Assembly (NCBI GenBank): GCA_013115135.1
Contig: JABANP010000107.1
Span: 62,001-126,000 of the forward strand
Reading direction: 5' to 3'
From: Perkinsus olseni
Taxonomy: Eukaryota; Perkinsozoa; Perkinsida; Perkinsidae
Length of the DNA stretch: 64,000 nt
The notes beneath the pieces were generated by a model. That model saw only the letters and a list, made by a program, of their open reading frames with translations, ran no database searches and had not been told where the DNA came from. Within the stretch, counting starts at the first letter, position 1; every line of letters begins with the position of its first letter. The position numbers and the translations under genes were made by a program. Below are positions 23,907-35,610 of this stretch, piece after piece.

Positions 23907-25166
23907 GATTAGTTGAGGATTCGGCCACCTGCACCAGAAACGACATCGCGGCCGAAAAGGTGCTACCATCGGGTATGCAAGTGGCACGTCAGGTTACGAA
24001 AGCGGAAACCGCACAGTACTAACCAAGTCGATTCGACTCAGTCGGGAAGTCGACTAAGGATTGGCAGTGCACCCGCATAACACCATTCAACACAGCGCGT
24101 GACGATGATGGTGAATGAATAACAGTGAATACTATCTCCCTTAGAGATCCTTCTGCTGCCTCTGAGCTGCGGCAGGCTCATGCGGTGAACAACAGGCGAG
24201 CGAGATTCGTGCGCATGGCACGCGAGCCCGAGTTCTGTTTATAATCATCGTAAACTCAACACGTGTCGCTGCTCCACGTATATGTACAAGCAGCACCACC
24301 AAATCCCGTTAATCTATGTGTGCATGGCACAAGAGATCCGGCAGCTTTAGCCCGCGCCACGCGAAACTGCTTTTCGACGGAGCCTCTCCCAACTCGTTGC
24401 ACAGCAACGGCTGCAAACCAGCATCCACGATGGTGTGTGGAACTTCCTATGAACAACCTCGGCCGAGAAGAACGGCTGAGCCTCCATCTTCAGTGGTTCA
24501 CGACCGACAAAGATACCGAACGGAACACTCTCGTCCTTCCTAGAATACTCTGGCCTCTCCGAGCAACCTGAAAACAGAGAAAAACGACGGCCGTCATAGA
24601 CAAGTTGTGCCTCAACTCAGTGCGGAACAAGTGCCTGAGTAGGAGAGACAGACTGTGGCCGACCCACCCAAAAGCGGGGTCTCCTTCAATACCTCATCAG
24701 GGTGTATCAATGAATAGCCGCAGATGAGGAAGAACAGAGAGGCGTAAGTTGTTGCTGGCAGCCTCTGCCACGAAGCAGAATGAGCCTATTAGATAGGCCA
24801 CAGATGACCGACCGTCTGCCATATACAAGATGTTTCGAAGTGCACTCTCCAACTAGCGCTCAGTCACGTCCGAATTTGGTCGAGGTTGGGTATCACTGCT
24901 GTTCGACGGTGCCTGCCGATTGAATAACTGCTCACATGACAGGAATATAATCTCAAGTACAGCCATGCACAGCAAGGCGACTCTGAGTCGCACTACAACA
25001 GGTAGGAGGATCGCTGATGAACTGGGAGGTTCGATAGCACATCACAGCTGATGTGATGAAAAAGTAGCATAGATAAAATCATCAGAGACCTGCTCAGACG
25101 CAGGTGCACATTTCCAATTGGGCTCCTCATCAAGGGGGAGATGCCGGCTACTACAGAACAGGCGGT
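23907..25166. other. Intergenic, no gene recognised
   Basis: Only short overlapping frames (24256-24571, both strands) without domain; nothing else recognised apart from a 7-base-arm inverted repeat near 25041-25058. Confidence 0.45.
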
Positions 25167-26057
25167 TCATTTTACACTCGAGTCCAAAGTCAGAGTTTTA
25201 TCATCTCCAACGCCTCTAACAACTAGCTTGCCACCTTCAACAGGACACAAACGGACGTCTGGTAGCGATCCTCCTTCGAGTTTGAAACAACCAGTGGAAG
25301 AATAATCCTCAGTCGGGACCAACAACGCATCCCCAGACAACACCAACTCTAGGTCGTCGTTGGTCGAGATGAGGAGGACATGTTGGCGTCCATCGTCTCC
25401 GAGCTCAACATCCACCGAGGTTAGTGGATGGGAATAGTGTCCATTCCTGATGGCCCTGGTAGGAACTGTCTTCAACCGTTTATTAGGCGGCTGATCATCG
25501 CCTCCTTCGGTTCTTCGAGAGGTCGATGGTTGAACGAAATGTCCGGCGAAAGTGAAATGCACTGGTAAGCCAAGATCGATGTATCTGTTAGCAGGTCCTC
25601 GGACGGCACTCAAGAACAGCGTCAAAGTCGGCTTGCTTTCGTTGTGGACGTTCCTCCAGCAAAGAAGGACCTTATTAACCCTCGCGTCTCGTTGCGTACC
25701 GGTCTTCAGCGAGAGGTAAGGTGATATCTCTTCAATGAATACCCGAGAAAAATAAAAACATTTTATAATTCCGTACCGCCGTGAGAGAGGGGAACTCAGC
25801 ATGCTACGTGCCAGCTGAAAAAATTCATACCGGAAGGTTCTCGGGCCGGTCGATTTATCAAGGAAAGCAATGCCCGCCATGCCAGCACCATCCAGAGTGT
25901 GATTGACGGATATGCAAACTGACCTGATATCTCCGAGCCCGGGCGGAACCGAGGTTGAGAGATAGACGCCCTTCGGAGGGACGTCGTCAGGCAGAGTAGA
26001 GTAGGCAGGGTAAAGGAAACTAACCAGTAGAAGACCTCTGCTGATGATGAGTACCAT
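25167..26057 (-). CDS. Putative secreted protein, PGLGDI family copy 2
   Basis: Intronless, 296 aa. Signal-peptide-like start MVLIISRGLLLVSFLYPAYS, then PPGLGDIRSVCISVNHT, KCFYFSRVF, ISPYLSLKTGTQRD, KVLLC, LTLFLSAVRG, QPPNKRLKT, NGHYSHPLTSVDVE, DGRQHVLLIS, PTEDYSSTGCFKLEGG and a VGDDKTL tail. The basic motif PNKRLK fits a classical monopartite nuclear-localisation pattern. This copy aligns over its whole length with the gene at 35.6 kb and more distantly with that at 7.7 kb. It lies between the broken third UBL gene and the first MATH gene. Function is unknown. Confidence 0.77.
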   Translation of the reverse strand: MVLIISRGLLLVSFLYPAYSTLPDDVPPKGVYLSTSVPPGLGDIRSVCISVNHTLDGAGMAGIAFLDKSTGPRTFRYEFFQLARSMLSSPLSRRYGIIKCFYFSRVFIEEISPYLSLKTGTQRDARVNKVLLCWRNVHNESKPTLTLFLSAVRGPANRYIDLGLPVHFTFAGHFVQPSTSRRTEGGDDQPPNKRLKTVPTRAIRNGHYSHPLTSVDVELGDDGRQHVLLISTNDDLELVLSGDALLVPTEDYSSTGCFKLEGGSLPDVRLCPVEGGKLVVRGVGDDKTLTLDSSVK

Positions 26058-27573
26058 TGGCTAGCTGATGAGTGTTGAACTGAAAGGCGAGGACGGTAAG
26101 ACGTGAGTTGGAAAGTAAGAGGGAATGCAAACGAAGAGATAAGAGGCGAATGGCAGTGGAAGGCCCTCGCTCAACGATTGGTGGGAACACAATCTTGGGT
26201 CTGAAGGTATGAATGCTCGACGGAAGTGGCTCAGTGAAACATGCAGCTCACGCGGTTGATAACTTACTAATACGCTATAAGCGCCGCCTGCAGGCGCAAC
26301 AAAAGTCATAGCGGTAGACACTACACTCTGATAGGACGAATAGAAGGGAGCACTCCTCACATCGTCAGGACTGGCCACCAGCACGTCCCTCGAGCTTGAG
26401 CCAGTCTCCATTTCTGGAAGGGGCGGAGGAGTGTCTTACCCGTAGGCTAGGGGCCGTAGCGGCCGCGGGTGAAAGGTTCTGCGGACAATTGAGGCTAGAT
26501 CCCCAGTAGTAGTGCTAAGTCAGGAAAATAGCCAAGAGATGGACGGAAGAGTACAAAGCACAAGCCTTGAATATTTGAGCAACATAATTTCCCCGGGAAA
26601 TTTATTCGGCTACGGACCAGAAATCGCCTCGCAAGATCAGAGCGCACGCCCCGGAAATGGACCGCTCAGAGCGGCTCTTCTCGTTTCTGAGGCTAACGCG
26701 CATTCCCTGGTGCTCTCCATCGGACCATGGCCCCCTGGGGCCGTGCACATCCCCCCTACGGTTGAATCGAGAGTTGAGTTATCAATGATCAGGGCCCAAG
26801 AGTCAGTAAATCATTTCACGACGACTTGACGAGAAACCTGCTGATTGAGTTGCTGTCTGACAGTTCATATAACAATTTTTGATGAGTCCTGGCCAGCAGC
26901 AGCTCAGATAACGATGACACGTCCAGTCCAGCGACTACTCCGAACGAGCGATTGCGATGCTGATGCCAAATCACCGAGAAGGCGCCCCAACTGAGAGATT
27001 TATTGAAAATCAAACTCAGGATGGTCAGGTTGAAATGATGAATTGAGGCTGTGCCAGAGCATTTTTGGTAGATCAGTTCGATGGACGAAGTGCAGAAGTG
27101 CATGCAGACTCATGACCGAGGGATACATCATTTTCCGCTCAATGCCATTCAATCAGCTGTCTGATTTCATCTTCTTCGGAGAAGCTTCCGAAGCCTCTCT
27201 CGATCCAACTAATGTTCTCTTAGTCGGTTTGGATGGCAAAGGCAACCTGAATGGGCTACGACGTCAAAGGGCAATGCCGGGAGCTCAGAAGGAGAACTGG
27301 ACCACAAACGGCCGGATCAGAGTGTAGGAAGCAGCCCCCGGTAAGTCGACAGTTATATCGGCTTCGTCGAACACCCCTATGTGACCTTTTTCGGCCCCCC
27401 AGTAGGTGCAAATTTCCCGATTCGCGGCGGAACTCAGAAGAGAAAGATGGGGGATATTCGCTCGGCGCGAAATAGAGGTGAAAAACAGCGGCGTATCCGC
27501 ACGAGCAATGCACAGTGGGACTCCGTAAGCTCACGTCTGTATACATGAAAATTCGCAAGAACCTTCCAATTCA
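26058..27573. other. Intergenic, no gene recognised
   Basis: Frames at 26061-26411 (-), 26512-26829 (+), 26816-27103 (-) and 27043-27327 (+) show no domain. A stretch near 27140-27220 (+) weakly resembles 36770-36850 (+), both coding for a QLSD...LLV pattern, which could be a diverged dispersed repeat. Confidence 0.35.
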
Positions 27574-29534
27574 TCACCCCTGCTGGTTCGTGAGACTCAG
27601 CGGGTCTCTCCCCTCATCCGCGGGCGTTGCTGATAATCTCAGCACCTACAAAGATGGCACTTCTCGTGGCGACGAGTTTGTCCGCAAGATCCATGAGGAG
27701 CGAGGCTCCAAACGTTGTAATTCCCACCAGAGCTCCATTCTCATCCAGCCACCCGAGGTGCTCGTCTCTCATCTCACGAACACTCATCAATCGGTTAGGC
27801 CCCCAGTTGTCATCTCCGGCGTCGGTCAGCGAGAGAGTGCCGACCCACCTCTGAGCGACACTGCGTGAGCTTCTTACATTCCAGGCGTCAAATGGGAACC
27901 CAAGATACCCTCGACTTACCATCGAGTCAGTCAATCTTTTATGATTGACGACCGTCAGCTTGAGCTTGAGAGGCCTTTGGGCCTCTGCATCTGAAAAGGA
28001 GAGAATAGACAGCAAACGCTTGCGAGGGGCCATCATAGTCCTTCTGAGATGGATGAGTGAGAGAGCCAAGCTGATTTCCACGTCTGTGATATGCCATCTG
28101 CGGTGGTCCGGCAATCTCAGATGACAGTACCATCATCGAACCATCCTCGAGCCTTCCGACAGTTCATGCATCAGCTTGCATCAGATTCCGACATACACAC
28201 GAGGGAGTAACGAAGTTGTCATAGGAAGAGGGATCTCGCTGCCCAGAAGCCGCGTCCCCTTCAGCTTCGGAAGTAAAGATTACCCTTTCTGGCCAGCACA
28301 TGTACGTATACAGCCAGCGCTTCCCGGCTATCAGGATGGCCGGAATGACCAGCTGGATATGCAGCCACCTGATGAGGACTCATAGCATGGTATCCAAGCA
28401 AAGGACAGTCGAACTGAAGTCAACAGCGCTGGTGACGACGAGCCAGAGTTAGCCCGCCCGAATCGTCTGCTTCTCCCGCGCGAGGCTCCGATCCGGTTTC
28501 GTTTGTTGATGCGGGGCTACTGGTGGGCACGAAAAGATGAGTAACTCACCTGTATGCGGTAATTGTTCATCCAAATCGGTTTGAGCCTGATAACTTCGCC
28601 TTTCTCAAAGTCCGACACACCCTCAATCTTGACTTCTTCGCAACCACCAGTGCCGACGACGAGACGTTGAGCAGGCACCAGAGCAAACCTCCGATACTGT
28701 TCCACGAACTTCTGGTTTATCAGATACACACGAGCTCGTATAACCTACGGAGTCTCCAATAGGGAAAGTGCACATAAACAAACCACTAGCATATCCTCGA
28801 GCAATTTGACCGCGGGGTAAAGAATATAATCTCTAGTGTCGATGAACTGCTATTTGGAGTAAAATGAGCGGCTCATCATGAAACCTACTATATTCCCCTC
28901 CTCATCGACGAAAGCTCCTCGATCCGATGTTTTCACTCCCCCGAGTAAATTCCTCCATCCCGAATCCTCGTTCTTCCCGAAGCTCTTGAGATCAAACCAA
29001 GTCTGGAGGACCGGATTTAAAGAGGGGAGTCCAAGCGGAGCGCTCACGATAGTCTTTTTCTCCTCGCGTTGATTAATCACGCTTATCTCGAAAGCGATGT
29101 GAACGGAAGGCTCCTTGCTGTCCTCTCCTGATAACAGGATGACCCACGATACTGTCGACGCCCCTGTCGTGAGTACAGGGTCTATACCATCGGTGGAGAC
29201 CCGCTCAAGAAAGACATCCAAGCCCTTCTTGACTTTTCCCATTGGATAGACCAGAAGCTAAGAGAACAGCGGTGAAGCCGACGGATAGCGACCAGGAACG
29301 CTTTGAAATAGGGCAGTCGCTGCTCACCCGATGATGGAATGACCCACACTGCTTCCTTGACGAACGAATGCACTCCCCGACTTTGTACTTCGTGTCATCC
29401 ACCCGGAATATGAGTTCAGAGAACCCCGAATCTCCGCTTGCTGAGACGAGAGAAAGTACTGACTCTACGGATTCGGCTGTACAGAATGACCGAACGAGCC
29501 CTGTCCGAGTGGTCAGCGTATATGCCTCCGCCAT
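27574..29534 (-). CDS. Double-MATH-domain protein, gene A
   Basis: Multi-exon gene for two consecutive MATH (meprin and TRAF homology) folds. First MATH: SELIFRVDDTKYKVGE (about 29420), LLVYPMGKVKKGLDVFLERV (about 29240), FEISVINQREEKKTIVS and SGWRNLLGGV with VDEEGNIVGF (about 28900). Second MATH: a VKIEGVSDFEKGE exon (about 28640), then KRWLYTYMCW (about 28290), LKLKLTVVNHKRLTDSMVS (about 27940), WVGTLSLTD, GDDNWGPNRLMSVREM and GWLDENGALVGI (about 27850-27720), and a last exon DEGRDPLSL ending in TGA at 27574. The YPGGHPDH hallmark is lost here (VIPAILIAGKR). The start is uncertain because an upstream short exon is expected from sister genes. MATH folds bind peptide motifs in TRAF, SPOP and USP7; the partner here is unknown. 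Confidence 0.7.
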
Positions 29535-29574
29535 CGGCGGTGACTCGGAACCTCTATATTGCAGTCAGGTCGAA

Positions 29575-29950
29575 GAAGGTTGTCCACAGCTGGCCTGATC
29601 CAAGTTTTAATATTGGAGCGAGCCCGGCTTAAGTACATTGAAAATTTGTAAAGTTTTCGTCTGGTGTGAGTTTCGCAGACCAGCTTTCACGTCGCATCGA
29701 GAAAAGTGGATTTTTGAATTTCTTTCCTGCGGCCACACGTCAATTCCCGCACTGATCTCGCGCTCATCACTGATCCCGCACCGTTGAGTTGCCGCGCCTT
29801 ATGTATAGGGTTGAAGCACTCAAATTTCCGGAAGATTGAAAGTTTGTTCCGGGGGGCGATTCATTCACCACACGACAGCTTAGGTCATTCTGAGTTCATC
29901 AATGCCCTTCGCGGCTGCTGAGTCGTCTGGAGTGAGAAGAAAACCTTACA
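29575..29950. repeat. Diverged dispersed repeat, copy 1
   Basis: Segments here recur at 59395-59570 and 60400-60600. Shared stretches include GTTGAAGCAC...TTCGTTCC-type (29814-29850 against 59411-59455), CATTCTGAGTT, GAAAACCTTA, and AAATTTGTA..GTTTTCG with CATCGAGAAAA (29640-29710 against 60485-60550). No coding capacity was recognised; probably an old mobile element. Confidence 0.55.
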
Positions 29951-31324
29951 AATGTGCAGCAGTGATTCGAAACACCACAGCACGATGCATAAGCAAAGTT
30001 GAAGTCGATTCAAAACCTCGCTAATATTATCGAGACGTTAGCTGATGATTGTCTAGGGGCAGCATGAACATTGTTGCGGTCGCTCATTGGAGAGGTCAAC
30101 TCCGATACGCTGAGGAGGCAAAGGCCATCCATCCTTCCGTGACAATGCAACACCGACGGATGCTAGTGAAGCAAAAACCATGGAGGTGATGAAAATTTTC
30201 CGGGATTACCAAATCGAGCGCACCCTTACTCGCAATGGCTGCTCTGGCGGCCATCTCTCGCTGACGGGATGGGGCCATGAGAATCAGGAAGTACTTCTTT
30301 CAAATAGAAGCTGCTGACTACAGAGCGCAAGCTAATCATTTTTAGCGAGAATGTTGTAACAGACGATCAACACAACAATCAGCTGGTCAGATTGAAATCC
30401 CCTTCAGCACTTTTCTCGTCGAATGAATGCATGGTCGGTTATCGCCATCATACGGAGAGTAACGGCTGGGCAAAGATCGACCTAGGGAGTGGTCAAGAGA
30501 GCATGGGCCGTGATTGAGCTCATCCGTCGTCCGTCCTGCTCAGAGATGATATCTGCGTGTCGGTTGAGGCTCATCAACGAATGAAAAGATCAAAGAGGTC
30601 CCCTTTCAGGATCCTCCACGCTCAACAACGGCGTTAGGAGGCCTCAGACGACTGGTCTTTCACAGCACAATGGGCCGACTCCAGCTAGCTGCAGAAAATA
30701 ATGCAACATGGAAAGACAAAATCAACCACTGCATTTATTTGGGAGTAAAGGGTGGAAAAGGAAAAACACAGTATTCCTGGGAAATCACAAAGATCAGGAG
30801 CGTGCGCATAGAACATTTCACCGGAAACTGCACTTGTCCGAAAGAATGATAGAGAAGTTGATTTAACGGCTGAGGCGCGCTAGTCAGGCAGCTATGATAA
30901 CGGTGATCTCGGCCCGACAGGGGTGAGAATTGGCCTTTCTGGTACGACTTGGAATCTCTGTCGAATTAACTACATACGCTGACCCGTCGTGAGCTACTCA
31001 GGCGCCCTACAGGTCGCGAGAAGATCAAACCACCATAATTTTAGGAGCCGCGGCGTGTACCTATTGGATGATATCCTCTCTACACCTGGAGGCTGAGTGG
31101 TAAACACAACCCCGCATGCCCGAAACGGTGGAGGCTTCTCTCTTCCTCAACAGCAGAAGCAATGAGTTGTACAGTCCTTTCAATTCGGTTTACGGAGCAT
31201 TCAAGAACAGAGCTTAGTCCGGCTCCAGTCGAGGTGTAATATTATATTAGAAACCGTAAATCATGAAAGGGCATAAGATATCGATGCAGACGATGATGAT
31301 GCCATCGTGTGATACTGAGTCTCC
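29951..31324. other. Intergenic, no gene recognised
   Basis: No supported gene, RNA or repeat was seen beyond short frames of about 60 codons. Confidence 0.45.
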
Positions 31325-32701
31325 CTAGGAACCGCGGAGCCTGAGAACGAGGTGGAGTGTTGAGTTTCCCTCGATACCATAGTCGACTATCAAGCGGCCA
31401 TCCATAAGTTGCTTGCCGGCGTGAATAAGCCTCTGTGTATCCGGAGGATGCAAAAGGCCATCTTCAATTCTCGCCTTAACATCCTCGACCTTGTAATGAT
31501 TGTAGCAGCGAATTGTCAGTGTGCGTCCATGGAGGTCTTGGATCGTGATAGGGAAGGGGGATCCGCGAACACAGCCATCCACAGCGAGCTCGGATCCACG
31601 ACGAACCGCCGACAAGGTCTCATCCGATAGGCGCTCGCTATCACCCAGTTGACGCCCATTGAAAGATACTCGCGCAGTCCTCTCATAACCTACCCTCCAC
31701 AAAGCCCTTCGGATGCCCTGCACGCTAATGCATGGAGTAACGGCTAGCTGGACCACAGTGTTTGCCGAGTCCCTCACCCTCACTGCCGACGACCGCTTTA
31801 GACTCAGCAATACCGAGCACGAACGTTCATTCACGTAGGCCGAGAGAAGCCCATCCTCCAGCTCCCGGCCATTGAACATGAGCCGTTGATGATTAGGAGG
31901 GAAGCCTGTCTCTTGCCGCACCATCTCCTTCACCCGTGCCACCGTGTAGGAAGAGAGAGCATAGATGGAGGCGAACCCGCCGTCAAGAGTATCTGCCCTC
32001 ACATAGAGCCTCCCTACAGCTTCGACTCGCAGACGTACGAAACCCTCTGCCTCGATACCCAACTCGCTGGCAGTGGTTGTAGCATGTTGTGCGCAACCAT
32101 CATCACCGAAGATACTCTGTTGTGCAAGAGGGATGCCCCAACGGTCCCTGATTTCTCGCTGCACCTCGGCAATGGTGGTAGATGGAATAACGTCGATCTC
32201 TATCGGACGATCCCCATACGTCAAGGATCCGACCTCAATGGTGGCAACGGTAATGAGACGGACGATGACATGTCGAGTGAGTTGTCTACTCAAGTACTCG
32301 GCAACAGCACGATAATCTTGCTTGATGCTGCCGGGCACCACCAGCCTCTGATCATCCGCCGATACACCAGTAGCCTCCTCGATCTTGGCCTTGATCGTCG
32401 AAATTGTATCAGAAGCATCAACAGATATCTTCACAGGGTCACCGGTGAGTCTCCCCACAGAAATGTCGACTTTGCCACACAGACGGAGGACGAAGTGCAG
32501 ATCGTGTTGTTGGTTGTGGTTCACTTCAGAGAGGAATTGGTCGTCTTGAACGGGCTGGCCGTTGAGGAAAAGCATTTGTTGGACACCAATCTTAGCTGAT
32601 ATCCTAGTCTTGAGCTCCCTCACCAGTTGGGACGTCTCGATGTCTACTATCACTGGTGGGTTATATCCATCAGCCTCGGAGAGGAAGAAGAAGGTGGACA
32701 T
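31325..32701 (-). CDS. Hexa-ubiquitin-like protein, copy 4
   Basis: Intronless, 458 aa from the conserved [10 protein letters not shown] start at 32701 (an upstream Met at 32767 is not conserved). Six ubiquitin-like units as in copy 2; unit 1 has lost about three residues ([14 protein letters not shown]), and unit 2 is shortened after RLTGD. Unit 6 reads [37 protein letters not shown]: a Lys at the ubiquitin Lys48 position, but again Ser instead of the final Gly. It stands about 8 kb from the other three copies, separated by a PGLGDI gene and MATH gene A, so the cluster was split by insertion or rearrangement. Confidence 0.86.
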   Translation of the reverse strand: MSTFFFLSEADGYNPPVIVDIETSQLVRELKTRISAKIGVQQMLFLNGQPVQDDQFLSEVNHNQQHDLHFVLRLCGKVDISVGRLTGDPVKISVDASDTISTIKAKIEEATGVSADDQRLVVPGSIKQDYRAVAEYLSRQLTRHVIVRLITVATIEVGSLTYGDRPIEIDVIPSTTIAEVQREIRDRWGIPLAQQSIFGDDGCAQHATTTASELGIEAEGFVRLRVEAVGRLYVRADTLDGGFASIYALSSYTVARVKEMVRQETGFPPNHQRLMFNGRELEDGLLSAYVNERSCSVLLSLKRSSAVRVRDSANTVVQLAVTPCISVQGIRRALWRVGYERTARVSFNGRQLGDSERLSDETLSAVRRGSELAVDGCVRGSPFPITIQDLHGRTLTIRCYNHYKVEDVKARIEDGLLHPPDTQRLIHAGKQLMDGRLIVDYGIEGNSTLHLVLRLRGS

Positions 32702-33661
32702 GATTAGTCGAAGATCTGCTACCCCACGCGGGCAACTACTGAGTAAACACAAATTGAGATCGGGCATTCATCAGTTGTGGCAGCACTACGCTATGCTCTG
32801 GGAACGCGCCGGAGGAAGGAACAGGAATCCTGTTACAGGATTCTCGTTAGAGAATCTCGCAACACTCTCGCAACAACCTTCGTTATTCACGAAGTCATGT
32901 CGACCGTGGATCTGCTACCTGTCCCCTATGTGATAGTGGTGAAGACGAAGACGTACCTCACTTCCTCTTTCGATGTCATCGATGGCAATTACAAAGAAAG
33001 GCTCTGAAGGCAGCAGTGGTTCTTCGGGGCATACCATGGCCTGTGCAGCATGGCGATATCTTCTTGAGGGACAGATCTCTCGCAGAGTCTTTCATCTCCT
33101 TGACGCGAAGGCTCAGCAGGCTGGACCCTCTTATGGAACCTTGAAGCTGGCGAGGGGTTTCTCTATCCCTATGATTTCTTGGTAACTTGTAACAAGTATA
33201 ATGCGTGGCGGCCCTATCGCCTGTAAGGCCAGGCCGCGACCAATGAGCCAAGAAGAAGAAGAAGAAGAAGAAGGATTCTCGTTACGGCAGGCTTTTCCTG
33301 GCAAGTTCTGAAGAATTGCAGGCAGCAGATTAGCGATACAATCATCATGTAACGCAGTGTGAAATATGTCCTGTGTAATAAAGCCCGACTCCGCTAGTGT
33401 ATGCGTGCATTTGCTAGGCTGGCACGCATGCGCATAAGTAGCGGCTGTATCCGTGAATCTCGTCCGGCAAGTCCAAAGGTAAACTCGTGGAAGCCTACAG
33501 TGTACTACTCCCAGCGGAACTAACTGGAACTGAGTATCATGTGTCATGTTGCATGACCCAACACCAGCAGACCTCGTGAGTGATCCCTTTTACTAAGAAG
33601 AACGACAAGTGATCTGCTCAACATCATGTGAACTACCCATCAGAACACACATGATCTTTCA
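32702..33661. other. Intergenic with hairpins and an AAG microsatellite
   Basis: GAATCCTGT-T-ACAGGATTC at 32825-32843 overlaps a GATTCTC/GAGAATC hairpin (32839-32856). An (AAG)8 tract spans about 33250-33273. No supported gene. Confidence 0.6.
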
Positions 33662-33990
33662 TCACGAATTCGCAACTAACGCTGGTCTTCTTATCCCATC
33701 ACAACGGTTGGTGTATGAAGCTCCCAAGAACTGAACACATCGGTGAAACTCTAAGTGAGCTGGTACCGTCGTTAGACTATCATGAGACGGCCGTTCGTCG
33801 TTCACATCGTCAACCCTCACATGTGTCGAAACTTCACCAGCCTGTTTGTTCGTTTCCAGCGTGGGATTCACCGGCAACTCGAGGGTGTTGGGTCGAACAA
33901 CCTGTATTTGAAAGATTCAGAGCGAAGCGACCCCTCAAGAGAAGAGATGTTCGCCATTAATCCTTCGGGAACCACCGCCAGGAACTCAAC
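33662..33990 (-). pseudogene. PGLGDI family pseudogene fragment
   Basis: Reading the minus strand, GLMANISSLEGSLRSESF (about 33980-33925) matches the GGFMANISFLDESLRSESF block of the 35.6 kb copy. After a deletion, NPTLETNKQAGEVSTHV and VDDVNDERP (about 33870-33790) match its KLETSKRTAEVSTRVDDVKDEQP. The middle of the gene and both ends are missing, and the basic motif is destroyed. Confidence 0.75.
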
Positions 33991-34439
33991 ACTGTTTAGG
34001 GTAGCCTATAGATGGAGTTGAATAGTTGGCACCTATCGTAGCGAAGCTATGCGTGAATGTAGTTGCATGGTTGGGTGATGGAGCAACCCGAACGCGCTGT
34101 GTAGAGGCCACGCTTGACTACGGCATTTACCCAAGTCGCAAGTTCCGACTCGGAGCAGGACGATATTATGTGAGTCGTCGGTACGTGGCCGCATAGCGGA
34201 TCACGCCAAGCAGAACAAGGCTACATGCTACAGCCTTTGGGAGGATTGAACTGTACATGTGCATGCTTCAAAGTAACAGCATTAGCTATGAAGGCTTGTC
34301 GATGCGAGGCGAGGATGATAGCAGTGCTATCGCTGCTACCATAGCCGAGCTGAACTTCTTTCATCCGGTACTGGTCAGTGAGAGGGAGGCTCATGAGTAA
34401 GGATCGAGCAGCACTTAGGAGGGGAGGTCACAAAGGACT

Positions 34440-34880
34440 CAGTAGGGGTAGGAGAAAGAATAAGAGCAACAACGCATCCCCGAGCAACGCCTACTCCAAG
34501 TCGTTAGCGACTGAAGAGTCTGGCAAATTTGCAGCTCATCGTTTTCGTGTCCAACATCCATCTAAGCAGGAGCATTCATGGTTATGAATTAAGTGTTCAT
34601 GGTCGACAGGTCTTTCGACAGAAGTATCCGGAGTTGTAGGTCATGTGCTTGATCGTCAACCACTTGCGTACCTCGAGGTGTCCATAACATACCATCGTGC
34701 GAGTTTCACAGTGAAATTCACCTTGGCGGACACCTTTTTCGTACACATGTGAATCCCATTAACACTCTTTCTCTGCTTGCTTCCAGTTCCCAACGACAGG
34801 TAGGGCGACGCTCGCAGTGTGAGCCAGTGAGGAGAATAGTAGTCCTTGTTAAGACCACGCTTCAATGATGATCGGTTCAA
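34440..34880 (-). pseudogene. Second PGLGDI family pseudogene fragment
   Basis: Minus-strand ASPYLSLGTGSKQRKSV (about 34810-34760) matches the ISPYLSLKTG block of copy 2 and its surroundings. Bases 34470-34520 match the sequence encoding the DDLELVLSGDALL block of copy 2 (near 25325-25365), with frameshifts. It is a different relic from the 33.7 kb one, so at least two decayed copies lie side by side. Confidence 0.6.
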
Positions 34881-35610
34881 CCCACTGGATGCTAGGAAGA
34901 TTGATTCTTGAAGAATCTACGGTGGTCATGATTTGCTGGGTCTCGAAAACTGGAGGCTTTAATGAAGGTGAAACAATCGCGGAAAGGGACATAGTCGTGC
35001 TGAATTCAGGCTAGTTGTTTCCGATGTCAGATGGTGGCTTGCCTCTCTCTCTTCCGGTTGTTTTGGGGTTTGACCGGGTTGGTAGCTGTCGACTGTTACA
35101 TTTACGACACTGCTCCTGCAGTGCAGGACCTGCACTGAAGCCTCGGAATCCAGGGCTCAGACCTGCAATTGCAGCGACAGCGTCGCACCGGTCCCCTCCC
35201 AAGCCCCCGAGTTGCAGTATCACAGGTGAGGAATGTGTGAAACCCGAGACCCGGAAATGGCCTATTATCGGCGTTCGATGATAATGAGCTGGATGGTAGG
35301 GTCCAACGGCCGTGCCTCAAGCATCAGTGATACAAAACCATCGGCTAAACTGATATTCTCATTGCCGCTACTGTTGGCAACAACATGCATGTCTCAAGCT
35401 GCGCCTAATAGGCCCCTTCTAGTGCGGCAAGAATTTCGTACTAGCGAGATTGTTTTCGAGGCGCGCGCAGGAGACCCGCGCGATTAGTAGACTTCCGAGT
35501 GAGTACACGGTTGTGATCGAGTTGGACCTGCGTGCTTCTTACCGATACGTATTTTGCGTCGATGGTGAGCGCCACTGTTGTTCAGTTGAGCACTCGTTCA
35601 GCCAACCCTG
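34881..35610. other. Intergenic with overlapping palindromes
   Basis: CCTGCA-G-TGCAGG (35115-35127) overlaps CAGTGCAGG-A-CCTGCACTG (35119-35137). No supported gene was seen. Confidence 0.6.

Noticed and set aside
33250..33273. AAG-repeat tract as a coding Lys/Glu repeat
   Set aside because: No supported gene covers it; an ordinary microsatellite.
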